A stretch of 64,000 nt of DNA from Candidatus Aminicenans sakinawicola JGI OTU-1 (GCA_000493965.1 AWNV01000008.1:1-64000), one strand, 5' to 3'; positions 26,808-36,397 are shown, numbered from the stretch's first letter. Numbers and translations are program-made. The notes: generated from the sequence alone by a model not told the origin.

Positions 26808-27241
26808 CCCCTGATCCACCGCCTAAAAAATATAAAAACCTCGCTGTTCTCCTATGATAGAATAGAGTTTACAACAAAAACCTTCACCCAGTGGGTGAAA
26901 AAAACAGCGAGGCAAACCAAATATGTCACAAAAAGCACTTCCATTCAAGTTTGAAGAGAACAAAAAGGAGAGGGGGATAACCTCCTTGGGGGGTTTGGCT
27001 TTATATTCAGGTTTAGCCCAGATCATGGGTTTATCAAAATCTGTGATGGACCATATTCGGGTAAGAGAATGCACCCAGGGGTGGACAGACTCTCAGGTGA
27101 TCATGTCGTTAATCCTGTTGAATCTTTCTGGAGGGGACTGTATTGATGATTTAAACATATTGGAAGCGGATGAAGGATTTTGCCGGATATTGAGACGGGT
27201 GGAACTGCATGGACTAAGCCGGAGAGAGCGGAGGGCGGGAA
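26808..27241 (+). mobile_element. IS1380-family left-end fragment
   Basis: A terminal repeat CCTGATCCACCGCCTAA (26811-26827) is followed by a 95-base leader and an ATG at 26923. The protein (KERGITSLGGLALYSGLAQI, DSQVIMSLILLNLSGGDCID, ADEGFCRILRRVELHGLSRR) is the N-terminal ~105 residues of an IS1380 transposase. It breaks off near 27241 where the next gene's 3' end lies. The C-terminal halves at 24161 and 18220 are from other copies. Confidence 0.8.
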
Positions 27242-27245
27242 GTTA

Positions 27246-27878
27246 TTATGGTTCTTTAACTTTTGCTTTTCCTGTTTTTACTAATCTCTTCATTTCATCC
27301 TCTATCGCTTTGACATGAACTCTATACTTTTCTCTAGCTTCTCGGTAAGCATAAATATAAGCCCAGGGAGATAAATAGTATTCTTGATTACTAGTAACGC
27401 ATTTATGAGTTTCTTCTGGTTCTCCAAAAGCGGATATTCCTTGTGGAGGTAGTTCAATTAAACGGGATGGCGGTTTACAGCAAATACAATATGGATTTTT
27501 ATCAAAAGATTTTGTTTTTAAGTTTATTTTCCATTTAGCATTGTTTGAAAAGAAATATGTGATTTCAGATTTGACACCTTGCTGGGGAATATTTCTACTT
27601 GAATCTTCTTTAATCGAAAATTGAATTTTATTTATTTCAATCTTAAGTTTTCCTGTTCTTTTATAAAGGTGAAAAAGAACTACAACAAAAATTAGAAAGA
27701 TTATATAAATATGAAAGTGCTCATATTTTACTACTGAACTAAGAACACTGATAAATAGTTTCCAATTTTTTACTGCAAGGGCTATAAGAAATCCCAAAAT
27801 GATTCCAACTACTCCGTAAAAGATGGCTTTGAGTGTATGTTCTTTGAGAAATTTTATGATTTTGCTAATTATAATCAT
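27246..27878 (-). CDS. Two-helix membrane hypothetical protein
   Basis: Two membrane helices (about 18-38 and 56-72) are followed by a soluble ~135-residue region with a Cys pair (NPYCICCKPPSRL) and an amphipathic C-terminal helix. No family is recognised. Its 3' end coincides with the breakpoint of the IS1380 fragment, so the last residues (KAKVKEP) may be native or acquired. Confidence 0.5.
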   Translation of the reverse strand: MIIISKIIKFLKEHTLKAIFYGVVGIILGFLIALAVKNWKLFISVLSSVVKYEHFHIYIIFLIFVVVLFHLYKRTGKLKIEINKIQFSIKEDSSRNIPQQGVKSEITYFFSNNAKWKINLKTKSFDKNPYCICCKPPSRLIELPPQGISAFGEPEETHKCVTSNQEYYLSPWAYIYAYREAREKYRVHVKAIEDEMKRLVKTGKAKVKEP

Positions 27879-28237
27879 GTATTAAAAATAGAGAACTCTT
27901 TTCCTTTGCTGTCTAATAATATAAAGATAACAAGTGGGGCTGTCAAGGAAACACAGGCTGGACGCATTCACTAAGTATATAAGGCATTAACGGATTCTCT
28001 TACATGAGGGAATTAAGCTCCTGAGCCACTCGTGTACTCGTTCAGATACATTAGTGACACTTAAAAACATAGAACATGGTAGAATTGACTTCGAATTTTT
28101 CCTGTGTTATTAATATGAAAGCAATAGAGGGAAACAATATGAGCCCAGTGAAATGAGAATTCCTTATTTTTAGATAAATGTTTTCCTTTAGCTAATCATA
28201 GAGGAGAGGCTCAGACAATTTAATTATAAGGGGGCTT

Positions 28238-28996
28238 GTGGAGAAAAAAACAGTTTTAACGCTTAGATTTATTTTATTTACAATATTCATTATTTTTTTA
28301 TCCAATTTACTTTATTCCAGTAATTTAAAAGGAAAAATCTATTTTAATCTTTATGTTGGCTATAATCTTCTTTCTCCATCTTTTAAAGAAGAGCGGAATA
28401 TCTATGTTTATGATGAAACTGAAACTATTATAGAAGATTATAAAACAATTCCAGCTTTAACTTATGGATTAGATATAGGCTTTGGCATATTTTCACATCT
28501 ATCTTTATCTCTTTCTGGCGAAGAATATAAAGGTAAATTAAAAGGGGATTTCTCAGTAGCAATTCCTCACCCCATTTATTATGAAAGGCATAGAAATATA
28601 AACTGGGTGAATGAAAACCTCGATTATAAAGAACAGACTTTAAGTCTTAATCTAAATTTCTATTTAAATCCAAAGTCATCAATTGCATTTTATGTTTCAG
28701 GAGGGGTGACCTATTTTAAAATTAATTTCCAAAACATGGATTATTTTATTTGGGAAGAACATCCCCCTTACGATACTGTAGAATTATATGATGTGGTTTT
28801 TTATTCCTGTAATTCCTCCACAATAGGTTTTAACATAGGAATTGGCACTGATTGCTTTATTACTAAACACATTGCCATATGTATGAAAGGTAAGTTTTTT
28901 TGTGGGGAAGTAGAATATAAATTAGAAAATGGAGAAAAAAATAAATTTTATGCAGGAGGAACAAGGATAAATACAGCAATTAAAATATTGTTTTAA
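28238..28996 (+). CDS. Outer-membrane beta-barrel protein (OmpW-like)
   Basis: A GTG at 28238 follows AAGGGGGC. A signal peptide (about 8-28) precedes alternating strands such as YGLDIGFGIFSHLSLSLSGE, QTLSLNLNFYLNP and INTAIKILF, ending in Phe as expected for a BAM substrate. The size and strand pattern suggest an eight-stranded barrel. It ends 16 bases before the large CHAP-like surface protein on the same strand, mirroring the barrel/peptidase pair at 14134-16098. The 240 bases upstream hold nothing recognisable. Confidence 0.72.
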   Translation: MEKKTVLTLRFILFTIFIIFLSNLLYSSNLKGKIYFNLYVGYNLLSPSFKEERNIYVYDETETIIEDYKTIPALTYGLDIGFGIFSHLSLSLSGEEYKGKLKGDFSVAIPHPIYYERHRNINWVNENLDYKEQTLSLNLNFYLNPKSSIAFYVSGGVTYFKINFQNMDYFIWEEHPPYDTVELYDVVFYSCNSSTIGFNIGIGTDCFITKHIAICMKGKFFCGEVEYKLENGEKNKFYAGGTRINTAIKILF

Positions 28997-29012
28997 TTAT
29001 GGAAGAAGGAAG

Positions 29013-32000
29013 ATGAAAAGAAGGAGCTATGCAATATTAATAATCTTAATTTTGTTATTTTCCTTTGTGCCTAGTGCTATTGCAGAAACTTATTACTTTC
29101 CAAAAATAAGTTTTAACAATGAGTGGAAAACAGAAATAATTATCTATTATGAAGAAGATAAAAATGCTGATATGAAGATCATTTCTTATGACGAATTTGG
29201 TAACTTTTTGGAATTATTACCAGAGGAAAAAATTATAGAATTGAAAAGAAAGAATGGATTTTTATGCATCAAAACTAATGATCTTTTTCCTGGAACAAAA
29301 TCTTTGAAAATTGAATCAAATAAAAAACTAAATGGATTTATAGCAATGTATTCTGCTAACAATATTCTGTTAGAGATCATCCCAGTCCTTTCTGAAACCT
29401 CCAAAATTCTTAATTTTCCTACTATTCCTTCCAGAATAGAAAATAAAGCATTATGGAGGAGGCTTATTATTTTCAATCCAAGCTCTTATATAGCGAATAT
29501 TCAATTATTTGCTTTAAATGAAAATGGTGCTTTAATTGATTCGTTTTATTTGAATCCTATGCTACCTAATTCAAGCCTAGATATTAATCTAAATGATATA
29601 TTTTTTGAATTCATTATAAATGATATTTCTACAATAAAAATAGTTTCAGATAATTTAATTACAGGGCTTCAGCTCTTTGGGTTCCAAAATGGAGAAGATA
29701 TAGCAGCTCTGCCCGTCTTTATCTCAGGAAATATTGAGATATATTTTCCCATAGTAAGAAGGGTTGAAAATACAGAACTTTTGACTACTGTAAGTCTTTT
29801 AAACTATGGAGATACTGATGCCCTAATTACTACAGAAACGCTTGATATCCAAAAAAATAAAAGATTTAAAATTGATTCGATTCTTCGAAGAGGTTTAAAT
29901 CTTTTGAAAAGAAATGACATAGATTCAGTAATATATAATAAAATTGATCATGTTAAAGTTACTTCTTCTATAAAATCGGTTGCGGGATTCGCGATATATA
30001 CTACTCCACTAGAAGGAATCACTTGTCTCCCTTACATAGATAAAGAAAAAAACCTCGATAAAATGAAAATCCACAGATTCAGAGAAGGGAGAATGCTCGT
30101 TGCCATTCCAGAAATTTTATCTGATCTTATGGGATGGGCTGTGTATACAATGGATTTCAAAGGGATAAACTCTCTCCCTTTAAAATTTTTAAGAAATAAT
30201 ATTTTGGATATAGCAAACTCCTTGAAATTTAAAAATTATTTTAAAGTGGAAAGAAACGGGAAAGAACTAGAGCCTATATATAAATTAGAAAAACAGGATA
30301 AATTATTAGACTACTCAAATAAGAATTTTTATGATTATTATTTGGGCCTTAAGAATGACTGGGGCAATATTGTAGGTCAATGCAAGCAATTTGCTAAAAT
30401 TATTGTATGTGAAGCAGGAGGTACAAGAGGAGATATCCTTCAAAATAAGTTTTATGATGACCATCAAGGTAAGAAACCAGAAGAAATAGAAACAGGGGAT
30501 ATCGTAATTGGTAAGGTTTATAAAAATGGAACCTTAATAGAAGATGTTCGACATACTGCAATTGCTTTAGGAAGTCTTGAAACAGATGATAAAGGCAATA
30601 GAAAAATTTATGTTTTGGATTCAAACTGGAAAAATGATTGTAGAGTTAGTAAACATTATATTTATTTGCATTCTATAAAATCACTTCCTCGATCACCTTC
30701 AGATCTTAAAGCAAAGCCAATCTCTTATAATCAAATCAATCTATCCTGGAAAGATAACAGTAATAATGAAACTGGATTTTTGGTAGAGAGAAGTGAAATA
30801 AATGAACAGGGACCTTTTACAGAAATAATTAGACTTTTTGCTGATAAGGAAAAATATGAAGATAAAGGATTACAGTCAGGTAAAACGTATTTTTATCGAG
30901 TCAAAGCTTACGTTAAGCCATATATTTATTCAGAGCCATCAAATATTGCATATGCAAAAACTCTCTCCGATCCAACAGTAAACCCCACACTTTCGGTATC
31001 TCCGAAATCAGGTAAGCAGGGGACAATTTTTAATTACAGTGGAAGCTATTACACTCCTAATGGAACAGTTGAGTGGCATGTAAGGAAGCCTGACGGAACA
31101 GAGTATCCGCCATCGGATTTAACGGGCAAGGTAGATGCTAATGGAAACTTCAGTCATTCCTACACAAGCCACTGTGATAACCAGGTTGGCACTTACATCA
31201 TTTGGGCAATTGATAAATCTAGTGGTGAGAGAAGTAATGACGTAATAGAGGAGATTACATCCAATACTGATTGTTCCAACCACACAGTTACCACGCCGAA
31301 CACGCCGAGTGGGGCATCGAGCGGCGAGGTAAATAAGTCATACACCTATTCCACAGGAGGGTCTTCCTGTTCCAAGGGTCACAGTGTGGAGTATCGGTTT
31401 GACTGGGGAGATGATACTTATTCCTCTTGGTCGAGCTCTACGAGTGCTTCACATTCCTGGTCTGCTGCTGGGACCTACACAGTGAAAGCACAGGCAAGGT
31501 GTTCAGCCAGCCATGACATTGTTTCTGGCTGGTCTTCTGGAAAGATAGTAACTATAGGTGCAGTTGAATCGCCTGTGATATGGCGGTCGCCTTCATCTAT
31601 GTCGTTTGCAGCCACAGAGGGAGGGTCGAATCCTTCTTCTCAGACACTTCAGGTAAAGAATACAGGTGGAGGAACATTAAGTTATTCCATTTCTGATGAT
31701 GCTGGGTGGTTGAGTGTTTCACCCACAAGTGGCAGTTCCACTGGAGGTACAAACAATCATACTGTTTCAGTTAACATTTCTGGTATATCGGCAGGAACAT
31801 ACAATGCCACAATCACTATTACTGCATCGGGGGTATCGAATAGTCCTCAGACGGTTTCAGTGACTTTGGCGGTGAATCCTGCTTCACACACGATAACCAC
31901 TCCGGAAACACCGAGTGGGGCATCGAGCGGCGAGGTAAATAAGTCATACACCTATTCCACAGGAGGGTCTTCCTGTTCCAAGGGTCACAGTGTGGAGTAT

Positions 32001-32804
32001 CGGTTTGACTGGGGAGATGATACTTATTCCTCTTGGTCGAGCTCTACGAGTGCTTCACATTCCTGGTCTGCTGCTGGGACCTACACAGTGAAAGCACAGG
32101 CAAGGTGTTCAGCCAGCCATGACATTGTTTCTGGCTGGTCTTCTGGAAAGATAGTAACTATAAATCATCCGCCTGAAGCCAAATTCAGCATGAGCTCCCA
32201 GGGCAAGACAGCTTATGAGAACCAGACGCTTACCCTGACTGTCTCTTCCGGAGGTACAGTCACAGTCAACTTCTCAGCTGCGAGGAGTTATGATTCAGAC
32301 GGGAGTATTGTTTCTTATGAGTGGAAGATAAGTGGGGCCAAGGTGAACACTTCCAGAGATTTCAACTTTGATTTAGGCGAGGGAACTCATCAGATTTATC
32401 TGACTGTGGAGGATGACAAGGCTGCTGAGGATTCGATTGGTGGAATAGTGGATATTACGATCACAGAAGATTGGGCAGAAATTGTGGTCCTTGATCCACC
32501 CCCAGGATCTACAGTAAAGTATGGAACTTGGATATATGCTACTATTAAATATAAAAATACTCATGATAATGCAAGGATAGGAGCATTTATTTCCCCATGT
32601 CCACCAGGATGTGAAGGTCAAGTTAGTCCAACAGATATTTCCATAGGCTCAGGTGTTGCAGATATGAAGTTTACGATTTCAAAAGGATGTCAGGTTGATC
32701 AATTTGTAAGTGAAAGAATTATGATACATATATTCCAATGGAAACCAGAAGCTAAGGATTTATATAAGAAGTTCGAATATCATACTTACTATTGGATTAA
32801 ATAA
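29013..32804 (+). CDS. Large secreted multi-domain protein with CHAP-like domain
   Basis: A signal peptide (1-24) is followed by an unrecognised beta-rich region (about 25-430) and a CHAP-like papain-fold domain (about 445-550) with Cys in VGQCKQFAK, His in VRHTAIALG and Asn/Asp in VLDSNW. Then come fibronectin III (about 560-650), an Ig-like domain (about 660-750), repeat unit 1 (about 764-848), a BACON-like domain (about 850-960, TLSYSISDDAGWLSVSPTSG), repeat unit 2 (about 966-1050, identical to unit 1), a PKD domain (about 1055-1145, SYDSDGSIVSYEWK) and a C-terminal ~115 residues. It is probably exposed on the surface. The 3' half is clearly richer in GC than the 5' half, which suggests domain-level mosaicism. 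Confidence 0.85.
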   Translation: MKRRSYAILIILILLFSFVPSAIAETYYFPKISFNNEWKTEIIIYYEEDKNADMKIISYDEFGNFLELLPEEKIIELKRKNGFLCIKTNDLFPGTKSLKIESNKKLNGFIAMYSANNILLEIIPVLSETSKILNFPTIPSRIENKALWRRLIIFNPSSYIANIQLFALNENGALIDSFYLNPMLPNSSLDINLNDIFFEFIINDISTIKIVSDNLITGLQLFGFQNGEDIAALPVFISGNIEIYFPIVRRVENTELLTTVSLLNYGDTDALITTETLDIQKNKRFKIDSILRRGLNLLKRNDIDSVIYNKIDHVKVTSSIKSVAGFAIYTTPLEGITCLPYIDKEKNLDKMKIHRFREGRMLVAIPEILSDLMGWAVYTMDFKGINSLPLKFLRNNILDIANSLKFKNYFKVERNGKELEPIYKLEKQDKLLDYSNKNFYDYYLGLKNDWGNIVGQCKQFAKIIVCEAGGTRGDILQNKFYDDHQGKKPEEIETGDIVIGKVYKNGTLIEDVRHTAIALGSLETDDKGNRKIYVLDSNWKNDCRVSKHYIYLHSIKSLPRSPSDLKAKPISYNQINLSWKDNSNNETGFLVERSEINEQGPFTEIIRLFADKEKYEDKGLQSGKTYFYRVKAYVKPYIYSEPSNIAYAKTLSDPTVNPTLSVSPKSGKQGTIFNYSGSYYTPNGTVEWHVRKPDGTEYPPSDLTGKVDANGNFSHSYTSHCDNQVGTYIIWAIDKSSGERSNDVIEEITSNTDCSNHTVTTPNTPSGASSGEVNKSYTYSTGGSSCSKGHSVEYRFDWGDDTYSSWSSSTSASHSWSAAGTYTVKAQARCSASHDIVSGWSSGKIVTIGAVESPVIWRSPSSMSFAATEGGSNPSSQTLQVKNTGGGTLSYSISDDAGWLSVSPTSGSSTGGTNNHTVSVNISGISAGTYNATITITASGVSNSPQTVSVTLAVNPASHTITTPETPSGASSGEVNKSYTYSTGGSSCSKGHSVEYRFDWGDDTYSSWSSSTSASHSWSAAGTYTVKAQARCSASHDIVSGWSSGKIVTINHPPEAKFSMSSQGKTAYENQTLTLTVSSGGTVTVNFSAARSYDSDGSIVSYEWKISGAKVNTSRDFNFDLGEGTHQIYLTVEDDKAAEDSIGGIVDITITEDWAEIVVLDPPPGSTVKYGTWIYATIKYKNTHDNARIGAFISPCPPGCEGQVSPTDISIGSGVADMKFTISKGCQVDQFVSERIMIHIFQWKPEAKDLYKKFEYHTYYWIK
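31305..31556 (+). repeat. 252-bp internal repeat, unit 1
   Basis: Identical base for base to 31911-32162, offset 606. It encodes a PKD/Ig-like domain (YRFDWGDDTYSSWSSSTSAS, GTYTVKAQARCSAS). Confidence 0.95.
31911..32162 (+). repeat. 252-bp internal repeat, unit 2
   Basis: Perfect copy of 31305-31556; the lack of even silent changes points to a recent duplication or gene conversion, or to an assembly artefact. Confidence 0.95.
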
Positions 32805-32954
32805 AATTAATTTTTTGATATAAAAAAAATTAAATAATAAGTAATAGAATTATTAATATTGAGCAAAATAACAAGTATTTTTTATTAAAAGCGGATGACT
32901 GTGTCATAGGAAAGACGATTAAGCGAAAGGGAATTTCTCAATAGTAGGATAACA

Positions 32955-33413
32955 ATGAGGAAAATTGCTATACTGCTTTCCCTGTTGATGTTGTCTCTGA
33001 GCAGCTGTGATTGGCTCAATAGCACATTTGGACCCAAAGAAGAACCTATTCCTGAGGAAACTGGCGGAGAATTCGAAATCTTATATGAGCGTGTTCTTCC
33101 AGTAATAAATCCTGACGGACCAGACTTGGCTAAAGGTGCAGCGGCAATCTATCATCTGGGCAGCAAATATGGAGGAGGAAGTTCATCCCTGTGGGAACCT
33201 GTTGGGGAAAATAAATGGACTGCTATTGTACAGCTTGCAGGAGACAAGAAGCCATACGCTATTTGGTTAACAGATTATAAAGTGGTGGAGACAAAATATG
33301 GTGAACATGTTGAATGTATTGCTAGGAAAATTTTTATGAGGATTAAAGGAGATAGCAACTGGATTGAGTTGGTGTATATTGAAAAAAATCAACAGTGCGA
33401 AAAAGGAGAATGA
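32955..33413 (+). CDS. Small lipoprotein, paralog of the one at 26310
   Basis: A clear lipoprotein signal (MRKIAILLSLLMLSLSSC) leads into a 135-residue domain: YERVLPVINPDGPD, VGENKWTAIVQL, IWLTDYKVV, and ARKIFMRIKGDSNWIELVYI. The same order of motifs is found in 26310-26762. Unknown function. It lies 150 bases after the CHAP-like protein and is followed by structured repeat C. Confidence 0.7.
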   Translation: MRKIAILLSLLMLSLSSCDWLNSTFGPKEEPIPEETGGEFEILYERVLPVINPDGPDLAKGAAAIYHLGSKYGGGSSSLWEPVGENKWTAIVQLAGDKKPYAIWLTDYKVVETKYGEHVECIARKIFMRIKGDSNWIELVYIEKNQQCEKGE

Positions 33414-33490
33414 GCAAAATTTATAGCGTATAAGGGTATCAAAAATCCTTGCTGAGTGTGAATCCTTGATTAGCTTTTAGGCATAGCGAA

Positions 33491-33535
33491 AGCCGAGTGG
33501 AGGCCAGAAACCCTAAAGCCCTGGCTTCCCGATGG
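33491..33535 (+). repeat. Structured repeat, copy C (partial)
   Basis: CCCTAAAGCCCTGGCTTCCC and flanking bases match copy D at 34114; only the left half of the unit is present. It lies between the lipoprotein gene and the next gene, whose ATG (33532) falls at its right edge. Confidence 0.6.
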
Positions 33536-34065
33536 ATAGAAAAGACAACATAAATGGAGATATCAATTTGGAAAAGGACTTCTTTCTAAACGAATTCAGG
33601 GATTCATTGAAGGCAATTAATGAGAAGCATTTCTTTTCTAGAGAAATGGGTTATCAAGGAAAGCTTTTAACAGAATTGGAAAAAAGGATTCATATAAAAA
33701 AGATTTTTCTTGGAAGCATAATTGTTGAACAAGAATATCAAAAAACATTAAAAAACCACGGAATAAATAAAAGACCAGACATCATAATTCATGTTCCCTA
33801 TATAGAGAAAATTCATTCTTCCCGTCGTGTAGGCAACCATGTTGTAATCCAACTTAAATTATGTGCTTCTGAAAAAAGGGCGAAGGAAGATTTTAAAAAA
33901 ATGGATTTGATGTATAAAGAATTGGAATATCTGCTTGGTATTTTTTTAAATATTAATTCAGATAGGACATTTTTTAATAGTTATTCAGGTGATTATAAAG
34001 AACGCTTGTGCTGCTTTGCTGTTAAATTATCCGATAATAAAGTGTTGATATATGAGTCTTCATAA
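33532..34065 (+). CDS. Hypothetical protein, possible PD-(D/E)xK-like fold
   Basis: The 177-residue protein has RPDIIIHVPYIE followed about 15 residues later by VVIQLKLCASEKRAKEDFKK. The PD...(E/Q)xK spacing and strand pattern resemble PD-(D/E)xK nucleases with Gln in place of the acidic residue. This is only a fold guess. The start ATG lies in the edge of repeat C and lacks a ribosome-binding site; a downstream start is possible. Copy D of the repeat follows 48 bases after the stop. Confidence 0.45.
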   Translation: MDRKDNINGDINLEKDFFLNEFRDSLKAINEKHFFSREMGYQGKLLTELEKRIHIKKIFLGSIIVEQEYQKTLKNHGINKRPDIIIHVPYIEKIHSSRRVGNHVVIQLKLCASEKRAKEDFKKMDLMYKELEYLLGIFLNINSDRTFFNSYSGDYKERLCCFAVKLSDNKVLIYESS

Positions 34066-34113
34066 ATTTTATTAAACGAGTCTGCATAATATACTGTATC
34101 TACTTTGACTGAA

Positions 34114-34195
34114 CATGAGGCGAGAGGAAGCCAAAGACCCTAAAGCCCTGGCTTCCCAGGGATGAAACGACGGCTGAGCCGGAAAACGCCTCATG
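34114..34195 (+). repeat. Structured repeat, copy D (most complete)
   Basis: CATGAGGCG (34114-34122) and CGCCTCATG (34187-34195) form a perfect 9-bp outer stem. Inside, CCTGG/CCAGG (34147-34160) and CGGCT/AGCCG (34171-34181) form two further stems, so the 82-bp unit can fold as a three-way junction. No gene is seen in 34196-34470. Confidence 0.75.
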
Positions 34196-34470
34196 AATAT
34201 AGATGCTTAATGAGAGGTGAAATTCTCAGGAAGAGGAAAGCAATTTGTCTATATCTTTTCTAAGATAAAGTTTATCTAATGATATAAAACCACAATTATT
34301 TACCCAAATTTCTGTTGGAAATAAGAGAAATCAATGAATTTCTAGGATATTACTTTGTATGCTATCTTATTTTCAGGGAAAAATATGTGCAAGAAGTATT
34401 GCTAGGATAACGTGACTCATTTAAAGTATCCTTAATCATCAGGATCTATAGATTCTTGAAGTGAATATTT

Positions 34471-34980
34471 TTAAGCTTCTTTTCTAATCCTAAAATATTC
34501 TTTAAGGCTTCTTACATCTTCTTCTGTAAGTACGATTGTAATGTCTCTGGAATCCTGTTGAATATCAACCTTATTTGGAGCATAACCGCCATAAATTTTA
34601 ACAGCCATATCGGCATAAGCTCGCCTGTTAAAGTTATCTGGTTGGTTAGGAAACTGAGGATGCATAGCTTCTGTCACGCCTCGTTTTATCTCTCCTATGA
34701 TAGCCTCTACAGTTAATCCTTGCCTATGGGCTTCTTCTATGAATATTTTGTTACAGGAGAGCTTATCGGTTATTCTTTTCGCCATTATGCTTGCTGTGGA
34801 TGGGGCATAACCTGCTTGAATAGCTGCTTGTCTCTTATTTTTACCTGCTAATCTATTTCTAAGGAATGCTTTTTGTTTATCTGTGGTTAAAACTTTAGAT
34901 AGTTTATCTTCAAGCTTTTTTTTTGGCCTCCCTCTTTTTCTTTTAATTTCTTGTTTTTGATTTATCATTTTATTCGCCAT
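34471..34980 (-). CDS. Small-terminase-like DNA-binding protein
   Basis: The sequence has an AT-hook-like KRKRGRPKKK at residues 13-22. The helix-turn-helix LRNRLAGKNKRQAAIQAGYA followed by PSTASIMAKRI is the N-terminal signature of phage small terminase subunits (Terminase_2 type). It probably recognises a packaging site. No large terminase is present in the element, which is what phage satellites show. It is transcribed in the same direction as the unrecognised gene upstream of it on the minus strand (35237-36214). Confidence 0.65.
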   Translation of the reverse strand: MANKMINQKQEIKRKRGRPKKKLEDKLSKVLTTDKQKAFLRNRLAGKNKRQAAIQAGYAPSTASIMAKRITDKLSCNKIFIEEAHRQGLTVEAIIGEIKRGVTEAMHPQFPNQPDNFNRRAYADMAVKIYGGYAPNKVDIQQDSRDITIVLTEEDVRSLKEYFRIRKEA

Positions 34981-35236
34981 ATTATATTTGACGTGAGATC
35001 AGAATTATATATTTCTGTTCTTCCATATAGTGTATCTTCATTATATTTGCATTATATATAGTATTTTATACTGATGTTGGAATAAGTTCAAGAGCGTGAT
35101 TATCAAGCTTTGAGGAATTTTAGGGCTTTTGAATAAATATGGATCTTGTATTTCTTGCTAAAAAATGAGAAGAAAACTAAAGATACTGTTTCTACGCTAC
35201 AGATAGAAAGTAAATTTAAACTATAAATGACTATTT

Positions 35237-36214
35237 TCAGGCTATTTCCATTAAGGGCTTGCTGCTTTCATTTTTTTCTTCATCTTTTTCATATTCCCTA
35301 ATCACATTATTTTCTTTATCGTTCTCAAAGAGGGATTCTCTTACTTTTAATTTATCATTTTCCCTATAAATTGTTTTAATTTTATTTTTATAAAATTTGA
35401 CTGAGATTACTGGATTTGAGATAAGATAAGGCTTTTGTGGTCTATTATCTTTCTGTGGGAAATATTCATCAGAAGATTTGCTGTAACAAAATAAGCCTTT
35501 TATTTTCTGATATTGATTCTTTAGAACTATTGTATTACCTCCTATTGAGTCTTCTCCTTTTCCATGAGGAAAATCTAATTTTGATTCGTAAAAAGAACCG
35601 TCGAGATTTGCAAGAAACCAGCAAATAAAGTTACATATATTTTTCCAATGTATTCCATTTTTATCTTTCATAACTGATGCCAACAGAAATGAGACCTGAT
35701 TAGCAGAGCTAAATGGGCGTCTATACCTTCCAAAAAAGGGCCAATATGCTTGGGTTATTAATGCTTGGGTTATTACTGGTTGGCTTGTTTCGTATGGATA
35801 GACATCACGAAAATTGACTATTTCTTCTAATCCTTTAATGGTGTCATCTATATAATTAAAAGGAGGCTTCAGTTTGAACCGCGAAATATAGAATTTTTCC
35901 CTTTTCTCAGGATTAAGATTACTTAAAACTCTAACACTATCAGGAGAATAAAATTTACGAATATATTTTTCCACACGCTTTATTATTTCTGCTTTTATTT
36001 CACCTAGTTCTTTTATTTCGTTTTCAAATTCGCTTTTCTTTTTGCCAAAAGGATGTGTATGACTAAATACTGAATTTCCTGCTAGTACATCAGCTATAAC
36101 GAAGGCAAAGTTGAGAAGTGAATACCTGTAAAATTCTTTAAGTTTCTTATCAAGCTCATCCTGAGGGATAAATTCATCTTGAGAGTTTAAAATTTCTATT
36201 TTTTTATATCTCAT
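35237..36214 (-). CDS. Unrecognised 325-residue protein
   Basis: The protein has a helical N-terminal half rich in Lys/Glu, an aromatic middle (QAYWPFFGRYRRPFSSANQV) and an acidic-basic tail (NDKENNVIREYEKDEEKNES). No signal, membrane segment or known motif is seen. Its position between the small-terminase-like gene and the divergent AlpA-like gene suggests a satellite accessory function, which is inference. Confidence 0.5.
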   Translation of the reverse strand: MRYKKIEILNSQDEFIPQDELDKKLKEFYRYSLLNFAFVIADVLAGNSVFSHTHPFGKKKSEFENEIKELGEIKAEIIKRVEKYIRKFYSPDSVRVLSNLNPEKREKFYISRFKLKPPFNYIDDTIKGLEEIVNFRDVYPYETSQPVITQALITQAYWPFFGRYRRPFSSANQVSFLLASVMKDKNGIHWKNICNFICWFLANLDGSFYESKLDFPHGKGEDSIGGNTIVLKNQYQKIKGLFCYSKSSDEYFPQKDNRPQKPYLISNPVISVKFYKNKIKTIYRENDKLKVRESLFENDKENNVIREYEKDEEKNESSKPLMEIA

Positions 36215-36397
36215 TTTCTATCTTTTTATTTATTTATATTATTTATTCTTAATTAAGTAAATAGAATTAAGTGAATAGAATATAGGTAAACTTTATTTTT
36301 ATAAAAAAATCCAATAAGCATGCCCTTTTTTGCATATCGTATTTTATAGAATAAGGATGTGCAACAACGAAAAAATGAGAATCACAGAGGAGAACGA

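Noticed and set aside
34114..34195. Structured repeat D as a true integron attC site
   Set aside because: The outer and inner stems do not contain the RYYYAAC/GTTRRRY core and no integron-type integrase insert is seen in the recombinase; kept only as a cassette-like hypothesis.
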